Assembly: GCA_002685255.1 (NCBI GenBank)
Contig: NYWU01000001.1
Coordinates: 167,974 to 231,973, forward strand
Reading direction: 5' to 3'
DNA: 64,000 nucleotides
Source: Idiomarinaceae bacterium
GTDB lineage: Bacteria > Pseudomonadota > Gammaproteobacteria > Enterobacterales > Alteromonadaceae
Below the pieces are notes generated by a model, which was not told where the DNA came from, ran no database searches, and saw only the letters and a list, made by a program, of their open reading frames with translations. This document shows positions 16,761 through 26,245 of this stretch, in pieces (position 1 is the first letter of the stretch; the number at the start of each line of letters is the position of its first letter). The position numbers and the translations under genes are program-made.

Positions 16761-18019
16761 AGAACGTACACCATCTCCAACAATATTGGCACGCGCAACT
16801 GCCGTCGCCATCAGCCACTAGCGCACACTTAACTCAACAGTTAGGCCTGCCGCGAGATTCGGTAGTAGAGCTACTTGATGCTGAGCAAGGTCGTATCCTA
16901 ATCATCACTGAACCCGCTTGGTCACAACGCGACGCCATCCTATTCCAGCTGCAAGCGTTAGATGCCAAGCCCGTTCACTTTGTGTATGCAGCTAAACGCC
17001 CAATGACATTGTCGGAAGCACCGCACGCGCAAGCCCTACTCGCTAACGCCTATCAACTCAACGCATCCGATATTCACATCGAGTCGGTTCGCAAGGGCGG
17101 TCGTATTCGAGTGCGTATTCAGGGTCGACTTATCGAACAGCAGCGCTTGTCGCAGCCGGACTTAGATACGTTGATAGCGCAACTGAAAGTGTTGGCAGAG
17201 GTCGATGTAACAGAAACCAAACAGCCACAGGATGGTCGCATCGACCTGACGGTCGCGGATCGAGTGGCTCGCTTTCGCCTTAATGCATGTCCAGGGAGTC
17301 GCGGTGAGAGTATCGTTGTGCGTTGTTTACATGGTGCGGATCAACTGCCCGCTATACATCAGTTAGGTCTGACACCACGGCAATTTTATTACCTCGCTAA
17401 GCAGCTTGCCTCGGGAATAGGGTTGATATTAGTTTCAGGGCCCACAGGTAGCGGTAAAAGCACCACCATCTACAGCATTATTAAACAGCTGAGCGAGTTG
17501 GGGTTACGCGTGTGTAGTGTTGAGGACCCGGTGGAAGTAGAGCTTGATGGTGTGTTACAGACCCCCGTTCGACCTCAGCTTGATTTAACCTTTGCTAGAG
17601 TGCTGCGGGCATTTTTACGTCAGGATCCTGATGTCATTATGATCGGTGAAATCCGCGATGCAGAAACCGCCAAAATTGCGGTACAGGCAGCGCTTACTGG
17701 TCACTTAGTTATTGCTTCGATTCATGCCGAGACAGCGATTGATGTGATTCGACGATTAGTGCAACTCGGTGCTCAGCAAGCCGATGTCACTGCCGCACTT
17801 AAGTTAGTAATCAACCAGCGCTTATTGGCTCGACCATTAGGCGGCGTGCGTATCGTATTCGAACTGCTGCCTTGGCCAGAGCGGCTGCGCGGCTACACGT
17901 CCGATTTAGCACATGAGCTTTTGGATGACATCTTGGCGCAATATCAGCTACCCAGTTTGCAATCACGTATTCATCGTACTTATCAAGACAATGAACATGA
18001 ATCCGTTTCGAGTTCATAG
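16757..18019 (+). CDS. pilB: compact PilB/HofB-type pilus assembly ATPase
   Basis: A 420-residue GspE/PulE family ATPase that drives pilin polymerisation. The start at 16757 overlaps the pilin stop (ATGA). Visible are the Asp box NASDIHIES (103-110), Walker A GPTGSGKST (228-236), Walker B DPDVIMIGEIRDAETA and the His box IHAETA (around 323). Typical PilB is about 560 residues. Here the N-terminal T2SSE_N domain is largely missing and the tetracysteine zinc insert is absent: the chain passes directly from NQRLLARP to GGVRIVFELLPW. E. coli HofB is similarly reduced. Confidence 0.88.
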   Translation: MKNVHHLQQYWHAQLPSPSATSAHLTQQLGLPRDSVVELLDAEQGRILIITEPAWSQRDAILFQLQALDAKPVHFVYAAKRPMTLSEAPHAQALLANAYQLNASDIHIESVRKGGRIRVRIQGRLIEQQRLSQPDLDTLIAQLKVLAEVDVTETKQPQDGRIDLTVADRVARFRLNACPGSRGESIVVRCLHGADQLPAIHQLGLTPRQFYYLAKQLASGIGLILVSGPTGSGKSTTIYSIIKQLSELGLRVCSVEDPVEVELDGVLQTPVRPQLDLTFARVLRAFLRQDPDVIMIGEIRDAETAKIAVQAALTGHLVIASIHAETAIDVIRRLVQLGAQQADVTAALKLVINQRLLARPLGGVRIVFELLPWPERLRGYTSDLAHELLDDILAQYQLPSLQSRIHRTYQDNEHESVSSS

Positions 18020-19043
18020 AAGTTACTCCCCCGCTCAGTGGTATATCGCATTAGCTCGACTTGAGCAATTGCTATCGGGCGGCTTACCACTTGCGTTAGC
18101 CCTCGATGTTGTGGCTCAGCAAATTAAACAGCCTGCGCTTAGAGCACATTTTCAGCAGTTGCATGAGCAAGTAAAGGCTGGGGTCAGTCTTTCTCGCGCG
18201 CTGAGCGCAGAAACAAACCGAGCGCTATCAGCCGCGCAAGCCGGCATCGCTGTCGCCGAGCAAACCGGTCAACTCACCCGTGTCATGCGCAGTTTAGTGC
18301 TCAGTTGGCAACGACAGCGGCAGATTCAATCGCTGATCAAAGACGCGACTCGTTATCCGCTCGCATTGCTGTGTATGGGCATACTCATTGTTGCTATCTT
18401 TCTCATTTGGGTGCTACCTACCATCCAACAACTCTTTGCTGACCAATCACTACCGTCATTAACACAGTACTTGGTTGATTGCGTGACGTGGGTCACTCGT
18501 CATGGGCATAACTTAGTCATGATCCTGTGCATCATCGTGGTCTTGGTCATGTTGTTCTATCGGCTACAGAGGCGACGTTGTCAGGCGCTGATGCAGCGTT
18601 TACCTATTTGGGGTACACTGCAGCGACTTAGAATGTATCAGTCGACTTTTGAGTATCTCGCGCTCGGGTTGCGCAGTGGTATGTCGGCTGTCAGTGCAAC
18701 GCGCATGGTCGCCGAACATTCAACATGGCTTCCCATGCAACACAAACTCACGCTGATAGCTCAGGCATTGAACGACGGCAACAGCTGGTCACACGCTTTT
18801 GCCCATGTAGGGTTAATCGATCCAACCATTCAGGCGTATTTACAAACGGCGGAGCATGTAGGCCGTATCGATGAGACAGTGGCACGGTTAAGTGAAGATT
18901 TTCGACAGCGTGTCGAGAGTTACTGTGAACAATTAGGAATTTGGTTAAATCCTTTACTGATGGTTATTTTAACGGGCATCATAGGATTCATGTTGTTAGC
19001 GATGTATCTTCCAATTTTCTCGCTGACACAACAATTGGCTTAG
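17991..19043 (+). CDS. pilC: PilC/HofC-type pilus platform protein
   Basis: A 350-residue inner-membrane GspF-family platform protein with two repeated T2SSF domains. Membrane segments are YPLALLCMGILIVAIFLIWVLP, NLVMILCIIVVLVMLFY and PLLMVILTGIIGFMLLAMYLPIF. The start MNMNPFRVHRSYSP at 17991 overlaps pilB by 29 bp; the open frame goes 78 bp further up but inside pilB. It is about 50 residues shorter than typical PilC, in line with the shortened ATPase. Confidence 0.87.
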   Translation: MNMNPFRVHRSYSPAQWYIALARLEQLLSGGLPLALALDVVAQQIKQPALRAHFQQLHEQVKAGVSLSRALSAETNRALSAAQAGIAVAEQTGQLTRVMRSLVLSWQRQRQIQSLIKDATRYPLALLCMGILIVAIFLIWVLPTIQQLFADQSLPSLTQYLVDCVTWVTRHGHNLVMILCIIVVLVMLFYRLQRRRCQALMQRLPIWGTLQRLRMYQSTFEYLALGLRSGMSAVSATRMVAEHSTWLPMQHKLTLIAQALNDGNSWSHAFAHVGLIDPTIQAYLQTAEHVGRIDETVARLSEDFRQRVESYCEQLGIWLNPLLMVILTGIIGFMLLAMYLPIFSLTQQLA

Positions 19044-19053
19044 GACGTAAAAA

Positions 19054-19914
19054 ATGGATGCATTACTTGTCGCCGCCTCTTGGCAAGCACTTTTAATCGC
19101 AGGGCTGCTCGGTGCCTCTGTCGGCAGCTTTCTCAATGTTGTGATTGTGCGCCTGCCCAAACAACTGCAGTTACAATGGAAGTATGAATGTGCGGAGCTC
19201 GCCGGTGAGCCGATACGCGAAAAAACCCAATTTAATATTGCGGTACCCGGATCGCACTGTCCTAAATGCCAACGCACGGTAGCTTGGTACGACAATATTC
19301 CTATCTTGAGCTATCTGATATTGCGCGCTCAATGTCGTCACTGCAAGGCACCCATTCCTATTTATTACTGGCTCGTGGAGATAGCCACAACAGCCATTTT
19401 TATAGCGCTCGCTTGGCAGTTTGGCCTTACACTCAGCTTTTGGGTATTCGGTAGCGCTGTAAGCTTACTGATTGCTATGACACTGATTGATTACCAACAT
19501 CAATTGCTGCCTGATAACCTCACTTATCCGCTGTTATGGCTTGCTTTGCTTTGGTCACTCAGCCCTTCTAGCGCTATCACACCGAGTCAGGCAATCATCG
19601 GCGCTGTAGCGGGTTACTTAAGCCTTTGGAGCCTTTATTGGTTGTTTAAACTACTCACTGGCAAAGAAGGCATGGGTTACGGCGACTTTAAATTATTAGC
19701 CGGTTTAAGTGCCTTTACAGGCGTTACGCTGCTCCCTGTCACCGTCATCTTCAGCGCAGTCGCTGGCATTGTCATCGGTCTCGCTGTTGCGATTAAACAT
19801 AAACAATCCATACCTATTCCGTTTGGTCCGTTTTTAGCGATAGGCGGTGTTATCAGCTACTTGTGGGGTGAGACGCTGCTACAATCGTATTGGCAATGGC
19901 TTGGGGTGATGTAA
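19054..19914 (+). CDS. pilD: prepilin peptidase / N-methyltransferase
   Basis: A 286-residue polytopic inner-membrane aspartic peptidase that cleaves prepilins and methylates the new N-terminus; it also serves type II secretion. The zinc tetracysteine loop is intact (CPKCQRTVAWYDNIP...CRHCKAPI). The two catalytic Asp lie in MTLIDYQHQLLPD and the GMGYGDFKLLAGL (GxGD) motif. It is full length, so the enzyme is standard even though its neighbouring pilin has an unusual cleavage site. Confidence 0.95.
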   Translation: MDALLVAASWQALLIAGLLGASVGSFLNVVIVRLPKQLQLQWKYECAELAGEPIREKTQFNIAVPGSHCPKCQRTVAWYDNIPILSYLILRAQCRHCKAPIPIYYWLVEIATTAIFIALAWQFGLTLSFWVFGSAVSLLIAMTLIDYQHQLLPDNLTYPLLWLALLWSLSPSSAITPSQAIIGAVAGYLSLWSLYWLFKLLTGKEGMGYGDFKLLAGLSAFTGVTLLPVTVIFSAVAGIVIGLAVAIKHKQSIPIPFGPFLAIGGVISYLWGETLLQSYWQWLGVM

Positions 19915-20519
19915 TGAGTCGTTTCATTTTAGGACTTACAGGCGGTATTGGTAGTGGTAAAAGCGCGGCTTCTGACTATATCGCAGAACAAGGCATTGCC
20001 ATTGTCGATGCAGATATTATCGCACGCGATGTCGTCGCTCCTGGCACTGAAGGTTTAGAAAAAATTAAGGCACACTTTGGCGCAGAGGTGATTGATGAGT
20101 CGGGCGCGCTCATTCGTGCTCAATTGCGTCAGCGTGTATTCGAGAATCCAGAGGAGAAAGCGTGGATTAACCAGTTGTTGCACCCGTTGATTCGTCAACA
20201 GATTGTTATCCAACTGGAGCAGGCGCAGTCTGCTTACGTGGTGTTAGTTGCGCCATTATTGCTTGAAAATGGTTTAGATGCGCTTTGTGACCGTGTACTG
20301 GTCATTGATGTCGATGAACAGACTCAATTGGTGCGTACGCAGAAACGCGACCAAGCCTCTGAGGAGCAAGTCGCCGCTATCATTGCGTCCCAAATTGACC
20401 GTGATACTCGGCTCAGCAAGGCGGACGATATTGTCAGTAATCAAGGCGACCTACGTGCCCTCTATCAACAGTTGGACACGTTACACGCACACTATCTAGA
20501 ATTAGCGGCACAAAAGTGA
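19914..20519 (+). CDS. coaE: dephospho-CoA kinase
   Basis: A 201-residue P-loop kinase that catalyses the last step of coenzyme A synthesis. Walker A is GLTGGIGSGKS, followed by VDADIIARDVV and the VLVAPLLLENGLD lid-region motif. The start at 19914 overlaps the pilD stop by one base (TAATG); eight more in-frame codons upstream lie within pilD and are not needed. Confidence 0.96.
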   Translation: MSRFILGLTGGIGSGKSAASDYIAEQGIAIVDADIIARDVVAPGTEGLEKIKAHFGAEVIDESGALIRAQLRQRVFENPEEKAWINQLLHPLIRQQIVIQLEQAQSAYVVLVAPLLLENGLDALCDRVLVIDVDEQTQLVRTQKRDQASEEQVAAIIASQIDRDTRLSKADDIVSNQGDLRALYQQLDTLHAHYLELAAQK

Positions 20520-20583
20520 ATCTGTTTGCACCTAGCGTTTAAATCATTATCATGGGCAATCGGATTAATAAGACGAGAGACCC

Positions 20584-21345
20584 ATGTCGGAACCAGTGCC
20601 TTACGTGATTTTCGAATACCCGTTGCAAGAACGGTTTCGCACTTATTTGCGACTCGAGCAAGGGTTTCAGCAAATCCAAACGCCACTTGATGGTACCGAC
20701 CAACAAGCATTGCCGTTTTTTAATGCACTGTTTGGTTTACTGGAATTATTTGAGCGCTTCGATCTCAAAACGGAACTAAACCGTGATCTCGATGCACAAA
20801 AACAGTTTGTGCAACAGTGGGCCCGTCATCCTCAGGTTGATAAAGACATGGTCGCCCTGTTATTGGAACGCTTGGCACAGGCGCAAGAGCAATTGACTGA
20901 AGGCGCGATTTCGATTCGCACATTAAAAGATGAGCCCTTTCTTGCAGGTATGAAGCAACGCTTTTCGCAGCCCGGTTGCCAAGCCTTGTTCGACTTGCCG
21001 CAGCTTCAGACTTGGTTGAGTCAGTCGTCCGCAAGCCAACTAGCACATCAACAACAATGGCTTGCGCAAGTGTCTAGTTACCAGCAAGCGCTGTCGCAAT
21101 TACTCAGTCTATTAAGAGAACGGGCTCCGTTCGAAACCGTGCAAACCAAAAAAGGCTTTTGGCAAGAAAGTACTGACCCTTTGGCTATATTGCGGATGAG
21201 AATACCTACTTCGGACTCGGTTTATCCGGTTGTTTCAGGCCATCGCCAACGGTTTACGATACGTTTAATGAGCCTGACTCAGGGTCAGAGTAACGCTTAT
21301 TCTCACGATTTAGAATTTCAACTGGCTCGTTGTTATGAGCAGTAA
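20584..21345 (+). CDS. zapD: cell division protein ZapD
   Basis: A 253-residue cytosolic FtsZ-bundling protein (YacF family). It shows the family N-terminus [19 protein letters not shown] and the C-terminal [24 protein letters not shown]. An FtsZ crosslinker placed between coaE and yacG, the same position as in E. coli. Confidence 0.95.
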   Translation: MSEPVPYVIFEYPLQERFRTYLRLEQGFQQIQTPLDGTDQQALPFFNALFGLLELFERFDLKTELNRDLDAQKQFVQQWARHPQVDKDMVALLLERLAQAQEQLTEGAISIRTLKDEPFLAGMKQRFSQPGCQALFDLPQLQTWLSQSSASQLAHQQQWLAQVSSYQQALSQLLSLLRERAPFETVQTKKGFWQESTDPLAILRMRIPTSDSVYPVVSGHRQRFTIRLMSLTQGQSNAYSHDLEFQLARCYEQ

Positions 21346-21358
21346 AGGAGAGCACCAC

Positions 21359-21544
21359 ATGCCAACACAAGTCGACTGCCCAACCTGTGGAAGTAAAGTC
21401 GAATGGTCAACTAAAGCCACCTACCGCCCATTTTGCAGCGAGCGCTGCAAACTGATAGATCTTGGCGAGTGGGCGAATGAAGAGAAAGCAATTCCAGGTG
21501 AGCCGGCTCAGATTCCTGAGCAGTCTGCTAATGACGACTTCTAG
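21359..21544 (+). CDS. yacG: DNA gyrase inhibitor YacG, zinc-binding
   Basis: A 61-residue zinc-finger protein; [10 protein letters not shown] and [15 protein letters not shown] give the four Cys ligands. E. coli YacG inhibits gyrase. I chose ATG at 21359, with AAAGGAG about 10 nt before it; the frame opens 24 bp earlier inside zapD. It converges with mutT, and both genes use the tetramer CTAG at 21541-21544 for their stops. Confidence 0.94.
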   Translation: MPTQVDCPTCGSKVEWSTKATYRPFCSERCKLIDLGEWANEEKAIPGEPAQIPEQSANDDF

Positions 21545-21957
21545 TTAGACTGTGCATCCATAAGACAATCAACAATGGGCTGATTAGCATCCGGAAACTG
21601 ATAGGCGTCTAGCTGCGCAATATCAGCCCAAACAAATTCTTGACCTTCCATTTGTCGAGCTGTGCCGGTGTAGGACAACACCCACCACACATCGAGTAAG
21701 ACGCGCTTATCGCTATATTGATGCTCCACCACTGTCAGTGGTGCGCAGTCCGTCACAGCGATATTGCACTCCTCTTTTAACTCGCGAATAAGGGCTTCAG
21801 TCACTGATTCACCCTGTTCGACCTTGCCACCTGGGAATTCCCATTTGCCGCCTTGGTGCTGGTGACTCAGACGTTTAGCGATAAAAATTTCACCTTGCTC
21901 ATTTTTGATTACGCCCACAGCAACATGCACCGTGGGCGTCGTACTATCAGCTATCAT
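21541..21957 (-). CDS. mutT: MutT-type Nudix hydrolase (8-oxo-dGTP diphosphatase)
   Basis: A 138-residue Nudix enzyme that hydrolyses oxidised GTP/dGTP and so prevents A:T to C:G mutations. The Nudix box reads [20 protein letters not shown] followed by ECNI. All acidic residues that bind metal are present, but the Gly before the final hydrophobic residue is Asn. Its ATG overlaps the secA stop by one base (TAATG), an ancient gene pair. Confidence 0.92.
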   Translation of the reverse strand: MIADSTTPTVHVAVGVIKNEQGEIFIAKRLSHQHQGGKWEFPGGKVEQGESVTEALIRELKEECNIAVTDCAPLTVVEHQYSDKRVLLDVWWVLSYTGTARQMEGQEFVWADIAQLDAYQFPDANQPIVDCLMDAQSN

Positions 21958-24674
21958 TACAGTTTACCGTGGCAGTGTTTATATTTCTTGCCCGAACCAC
22001 ATGGACACGGTTCATTTCGTCCAACCTTAGCGCCGCGTTGTGCTGGCTGCTGCGGGTCATCAGACTGTCCATTGGATTCTGCAGCAGCTGTGGCACTGGC
22101 TTGCTCATGTTTAAACTCACGTGGTGCACTATCGGCCGCCTTGCGCTGTTGGTCAACAGCATCAACATCTTCAGGCGCGCGAACGCGAACTCGACTCAGT
22201 AGAGTCACTACGTCAAGTTTCAAGTTTTCTAGCATCTCACTGAACAGCTCAAACGCCTCACGTTTATATTCTTGTTTTGGATTCTTCTGCGCATAACCAC
22301 GTAGGTGGATACCCTGACGCAGATGATCCATCGATGCCAAGTGCTCTTTCCAATGCTGATCAAGGCTTTGTAGCATTACTGATTTTTCAAAGCGACGCAG
22401 CACCTCAGGACCTACAAGCTCTTCTTTTTCTTTATAGGCATCGACTAACGCCTGCAATACACGCTCACGGAGGACTTCTTCGTGGAAGTGCTCATCTTCA
22501 TCCAATGCCTTTTGCAACTCTAATTCAATATCAAAGTCTGCGCGCAGGCGCTCTTCAAGGTTTGGTAAATCCCATAATTCAGCGAGTGATTGAGGCGGCA
22601 CATATTCACTGATGACCGCATTAATGACATCTTCGCGAATCACATTGATTGTCTCGGAAATATCACCTTCGTCCAGCAGCTCATTACGCTGTTCATAGAC
22701 AACGCGACGTTGATCATTAGCAACGTCATCGTACTCGAGCAGTTGTTTACGTACATCAAAGTTGCGACCTTCGACTTTACGCTGGGCGTTCTCAATCGCT
22801 CGAGTGACCCAAGGGTGCTCAATCGCTTCACCCTCTTTCATGCCCAAACGTTTCATCATCGTTGCCATACGTTCAGAGGCAAAAATGCGCATTAATGGAT
22901 CTTCTAAGGACAAGTAAAAGCGCGATGAGCCCGGGTCACCTTGACGACCTGAACGACCACGTAGCTGGTTATCAATACGGCGTGATTCATGACGCTCGGT
23001 ACCAATAATATGTAAACCACCTGACTCGATAACCTTATCGTGCAGGACTTGCCACTCTTGTTTGATTTTCTCGATCTTGTCGTTGTCTGGCTCGTCTAGC
23101 TTCTCAACATCTGATTTCCAGTTGCCACCTAATACGATATCGGTGCCACGCCCCGCCATGTTCGTTGCGATGGTGACTGCACCCGGACGACCTGCCTGCG
23201 CGACGATGTCAGCTTCCTGTTGGTGGAACTTCGCGTTCAGTACTGCGTGAGGAATTTTCTTCTTCTTCAGCAAACTTGAAAGCAGTTCTGAGTTTTCGAT
23301 CGATACGGTACCGACCAATACAGGACGGCCTTGTTTACGACACTCTTCAATATCCTCAGCGATGGCTTCGTATTTTTCACGGGTGGTCAGGTATATCAAA
23401 TCAGCGCGATCATCACGCACCATTGGACGGTTAGTTGGGATAACCACCGTTTCAAGACCATAAATAGATTGAAATTCGAAGGCTTCGGTATCTGCCGTAC
23501 CGGTCATACCGGCAAGCTTGTCATACAACCGGAAATAGTTCTGGAAGGTGATCGATGCCAACGTTTGGTTTTCATTTTGGATCTCAACGCCTTCTTTGGC
23601 TTCCATCGCTTGGTGTAAACCTTCAGACCAACGACGACCTTCCATCGTACGGCCAGTGTGTTCATCAACGATGATAATTTTTCCATCTTTGACGATGTAG
23701 TCAACATCGCGGCTGAATAAGTGGTGCGCCCGCAAAGCAGCATTAATGTGATGCAACAAGGTGATGTTAGCCGCTGAATACAGTGAGTCGTCTTCTGCCA
23801 ACATACCGCGTTCTTTCAGCAGCGACTCAATATGCTCTTGACCGTTTTCGGTCAGATGCAACTGTTTGGCTTTTTCATCAATTGTGAAATCGCCATCACC
23901 GTGCTCTTCTTCGGTGTCTTCTTTTTCTTGACGCACCAATAATGGCACCAACTCATTCATTTTCTTGTACATCTCAGAGCTGTCTTCCGCAGGCCCTGAA
24001 ATAATCAGCGGTGTACGCGCCTCGTCAATAAGGATCGAATCAACCTCATCCACCAAAGCATAATGCAATTCACGCTGCACACGTTCTTCTGGCGAAAACG
24101 CCATATTGTCACGCAGGTAGTCAAAGCCGAACTCATTATTAGTACCGTAGGTAATATCGGCTTGATAAGCTGCTTTTTTATCTTGTGGCTGCATCCCCGG
24201 AATATTAAATGCAACTGACATACCGAGGAATTCAAATAATGGGCGGTTAAATTCCGCGTCACGCTTAGCGAGGTAGTCGTTGACGGTGATGATATGTACG
24301 CCTTTACCTGTCAACGCATTAAGATAGGCTGGCAACGTCGCAGTTAGGGTTTTACCTTCACCCGTCTTCATCTCTGCGATACGGTTCTCATCAAGCACCA
24401 TACCACCGACCATTTGTACGTCGAAGTGGCGCATTTTAAACACACGCTTACTGGCTTCGCGTACCGTTGCAAACGCTTCCTCTAAAAGGCTATCGAGCTT
24501 CTCACCTTGGTTAAGACGCTTTCTAAACTCTGTCGTTTTTTCTTTTAGTTGTTCGTCTGATAACGCCTCAAACTCAGGTTCGAGTTGATTGATTCGGTTC
24601 ACGCGCTTTTGAAGCGTTTTTAAAATACGGTCGTTACGACTCCCAAATACTTTTCTGAACAAACTGCCTAGCAT
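21957..24674 (-). CDS. secA: preprotein translocase ATPase SecA
   Basis: A 905-residue motor for Sec-dependent export. Walker A is [11 protein letters not shown], the DEAD-like motif is [20 protein letters not shown], and motif [19 protein letters not shown] is present. The C-terminal zinc tail [19 protein letters not shown], which binds SecB and lipids, is intact. The E. coli regulator secM is not upstream; an M23 peptidase and a terminator precede secA here, so secretion feedback through SecM is unlikely. Confidence 0.98.
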   Translation of the reverse strand: MLGSLFRKVFGSRNDRILKTLQKRVNRINQLEPEFEALSDEQLKEKTTEFRKRLNQGEKLDSLLEEAFATVREASKRVFKMRHFDVQMVGGMVLDENRIAEMKTGEGKTLTATLPAYLNALTGKGVHIITVNDYLAKRDAEFNRPLFEFLGMSVAFNIPGMQPQDKKAAYQADITYGTNNEFGFDYLRDNMAFSPEERVQRELHYALVDEVDSILIDEARTPLIISGPAEDSSEMYKKMNELVPLLVRQEKEDTEEEHGDGDFTIDEKAKQLHLTENGQEHIESLLKERGMLAEDDSLYSAANITLLHHINAALRAHHLFSRDVDYIVKDGKIIIVDEHTGRTMEGRRWSEGLHQAMEAKEGVEIQNENQTLASITFQNYFRLYDKLAGMTGTADTEAFEFQSIYGLETVVIPTNRPMVRDDRADLIYLTTREKYEAIAEDIEECRKQGRPVLVGTVSIENSELLSSLLKKKKIPHAVLNAKFHQQEADIVAQAGRPGAVTIATNMAGRGTDIVLGGNWKSDVEKLDEPDNDKIEKIKQEWQVLHDKVIESGGLHIIGTERHESRRIDNQLRGRSGRQGDPGSSRFYLSLEDPLMRIFASERMATMMKRLGMKEGEAIEHPWVTRAIENAQRKVEGRNFDVRKQLLEYDDVANDQRRVVYEQRNELLDEGDISETINVIREDVINAVISEYVPPQSLAELWDLPNLEERLRADFDIELELQKALDEDEHFHEEVLRERVLQALVDAYKEKEELVGPEVLRRFEKSVMLQSLDQHWKEHLASMDHLRQGIHLRGYAQKNPKQEYKREAFELFSEMLENLKLDVVTLLSRVRVRAPEDVDAVDQQRKAADSAPREFKHEQASATAAAESNGQSDDPQQPAQRGAKVGRNEPCPCGSGKKYKHCHGKL

Positions 24675-24697
24675 GAGAACGAGTTATCCTGTTTTAT

Positions 24698-24732
24698 TCA
24701 AAATTAAAAAATTCGGTGACCCACAGTCACCG
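24698..24732 (-). terminator. intrinsic terminator between the M23 gene and secA
   Basis: A perfect 7-bp stem CGGTGAC/GTCACCG (24714-24720 with 24726-24732) followed on the minus strand by AATTTTTTAATTTT. It should end the M23 peptidase transcript, so secA needs its own promoter downstream or readthrough. Confidence 0.75.
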
Positions 24733-24756
24733 CATCTAATGATCCGAGCTGAACCG

Positions 24757-25683
24757 TTATTCCGCTGAACGATAAACGAAACGGTTCGGGTCTATCTGTT
24801 TGCCATTACGCAATACTTCGTAATGAACGTGAGGCCCAGTGGAGCGACCTGTATTACCCATTTCAGCAATAATCTGCCCTCGAGTGACGACATCGCCCAC
24901 TTGCACATTGATTTTTTCATTATGGCCATAACGGGTTTTTAAACCACCACCGTGGTCAATTTCGACAAGGTTACCGTAACCCCAACGCTCCCCGGCCCAA
25001 GTCACGACTCCTGCACCTGTCGCTACGACTTTTACTTCCTCATCGTAGCTCGCAAAATCCAGCCCTTTATGCATTGCGGGTTTGCCGGAGAACGGATCTT
25101 TGCGCACACCATACTGAGATGATAGCCAACCACTGGTGATTGGACTGCCAGCGATGAAGCTTTCATTATTAACATTGTGATTCATCATGACAGATTCAAG
25201 TAGCGACAGTTGTTTTTGCTTGTCAGCAATTTTTGACAGCATCTGCTCAATATCAGACAGTACTTCTGTGCTTGTCGACTTAGGTAATGCAACGGCCTCA
25301 GTTTCGGGGCCGCCTAGTGGTATTTCCGAATTAAAGCTAAACTCTCCGTTACTGAGATTGGCTTTATCCGCTAAGCGCTCGCCTAATGCATCGAGTCGGC
25401 GCATATGGGCACGTAATTCGCCTAAATAGACGGTCATCGCCCCTAGACGTTTCTCGGTTTCGTTATACAGCTCGGCGACTGCCTTTGACTGTAAAGCCAA
25501 GTTTTTTTGCTCTTCGCTAATTTTGGTTTGCGCTACTGCAGGATCAACACCTTGATAACTCCAAGGCTTGAAATAAGCAGCACTCAGTAACGCGACTAAT
25601 CCTAAATAGGAAAATAGTCGGCGCCGCGTCAAACGAAAACTAAAACGAATTTTGGAGCCTTTATAAAAGACTGATAAACTCAT
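24757..25683 (-). CDS. membrane-anchored M23 peptidoglycan endopeptidase
   Basis: A 308-residue LytM-type protein: a cytoplasmic Arg-rich start, one N-terminal membrane helix (LFSYLGLVALLSAAYF), a coiled-coil stretch (about 55-160) and a C-terminal M23 domain. The zinc motifs are complete, HKGLDFASYDEE (HxxxD) and GPHVHYEVLRNG (HxH), so it should be an active endopeptidase and not a degenerate activator such as EnvC. Homologues commonly sit next to secA in Alteromonadales and Vibrionales. Its start is 43 bp from divergent dciA. Confidence 0.9.
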   Translation of the reverse strand: MSLSVFYKGSKIRFSFRLTRRRLFSYLGLVALLSAAYFKPWSYQGVDPAVAQTKISEEQKNLALQSKAVAELYNETEKRLGAMTVYLGELRAHMRRLDALGERLADKANLSNGEFSFNSEIPLGGPETEAVALPKSTSTEVLSDIEQMLSKIADKQKQLSLLESVMMNHNVNNESFIAGSPITSGWLSSQYGVRKDPFSGKPAMHKGLDFASYDEEVKVVATGAGVVTWAGERWGYGNLVEIDHGGGLKTRYGHNEKINVQVGDVVTRGQIIAEMGNTGRSTGPHVHYEVLRNGKQIDPNRFVYRSAE

Positions 25684-25726
25684 TATTACTCTCTTATTAT
25701 GGGTTTACAGCAACGACCTAGCGCAC

Positions 25727-26185
25727 ATGAACTCTAAACCTAAGACCACTAAACAATGGCTGGATAATCAGCGTGATCATAACACGTTGAGCCAGTACGC
25801 ACAGTTTGCCGCTCAACTACGCGATTGGCAACTACTCTTTGCACGCAGCCTACCTGCCAACCTCGCTGCTCAGTGCGAATTGCTAAATGTGCGAGATGGT
25901 CAACTCATTGTTCGCACACGCTCTGCTTCAGCGGCGAGTCAATTACGATCACTGACAACACCATTGATCAATGCATTTGGCCATGCGGGTATCAAACTCA
26001 ACCAAGTTACAATCGACATCGATCCCGCGCAAAAAGTATCATCTAACACGTCACAGGGATCTGCGGTTAGTCGCCGGCAACGTCTGTTAAATCTTGCCGA
26101 GCAAAGTAGCGAACCTCTTAAAACACAGCTACTAAAGCTTGCCGATCAGATTGCTAACAGTAATAAGTTAACCCCCGACGAATAA
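25727..26185 (+). CDS. dciA: DciA-family (DUF721) helicase loader
   Basis: A 152-residue DUF721 protein. DciA is the ancestral loader of DnaB replicative helicase in bacteria without phage-derived DnaC. The N-terminal KH-like domain spans about 30-100 (LFARSLPANLAAQCELLNVRDGQLIVRTRSASAASQLR, shown by its ends); the tail is basic and flexible. Isolated on the plus strand between the M23 gene and lpxC, with its own terminator. Confidence 0.82.
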   Translation: MNSKPKTTKQWLDNQRDHNTLSQYAQFAAQLRDWQLLFARSLPANLAAQCELLNVRDGQLIVRTRSASAASQLRSLTTPLINAFGHAGIKLNQVTIDIDPAQKVSSNTSQGSAVSRRQRLLNLAEQSSEPLKTQLLKLADQIANSNKLTPDE

Positions 26186-26221
26186 AAAAAGGTGCATAGT
26201 TTTCACTAAGCACCTTTCATT
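26186..26221. terminator. bidirectional terminator between dciA and lpxC
   Basis: An 8-bp stem AAAGGTGC/GCACCTTT (26188-26195 with 26210-26217), preceded by A7 and followed by TCATTT. It sits between the convergent ends of dciA and lpxC and can serve both. Confidence 0.85.
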
Positions 26222-26245
26222 TAATTCATCGTTTATGTCATCACA

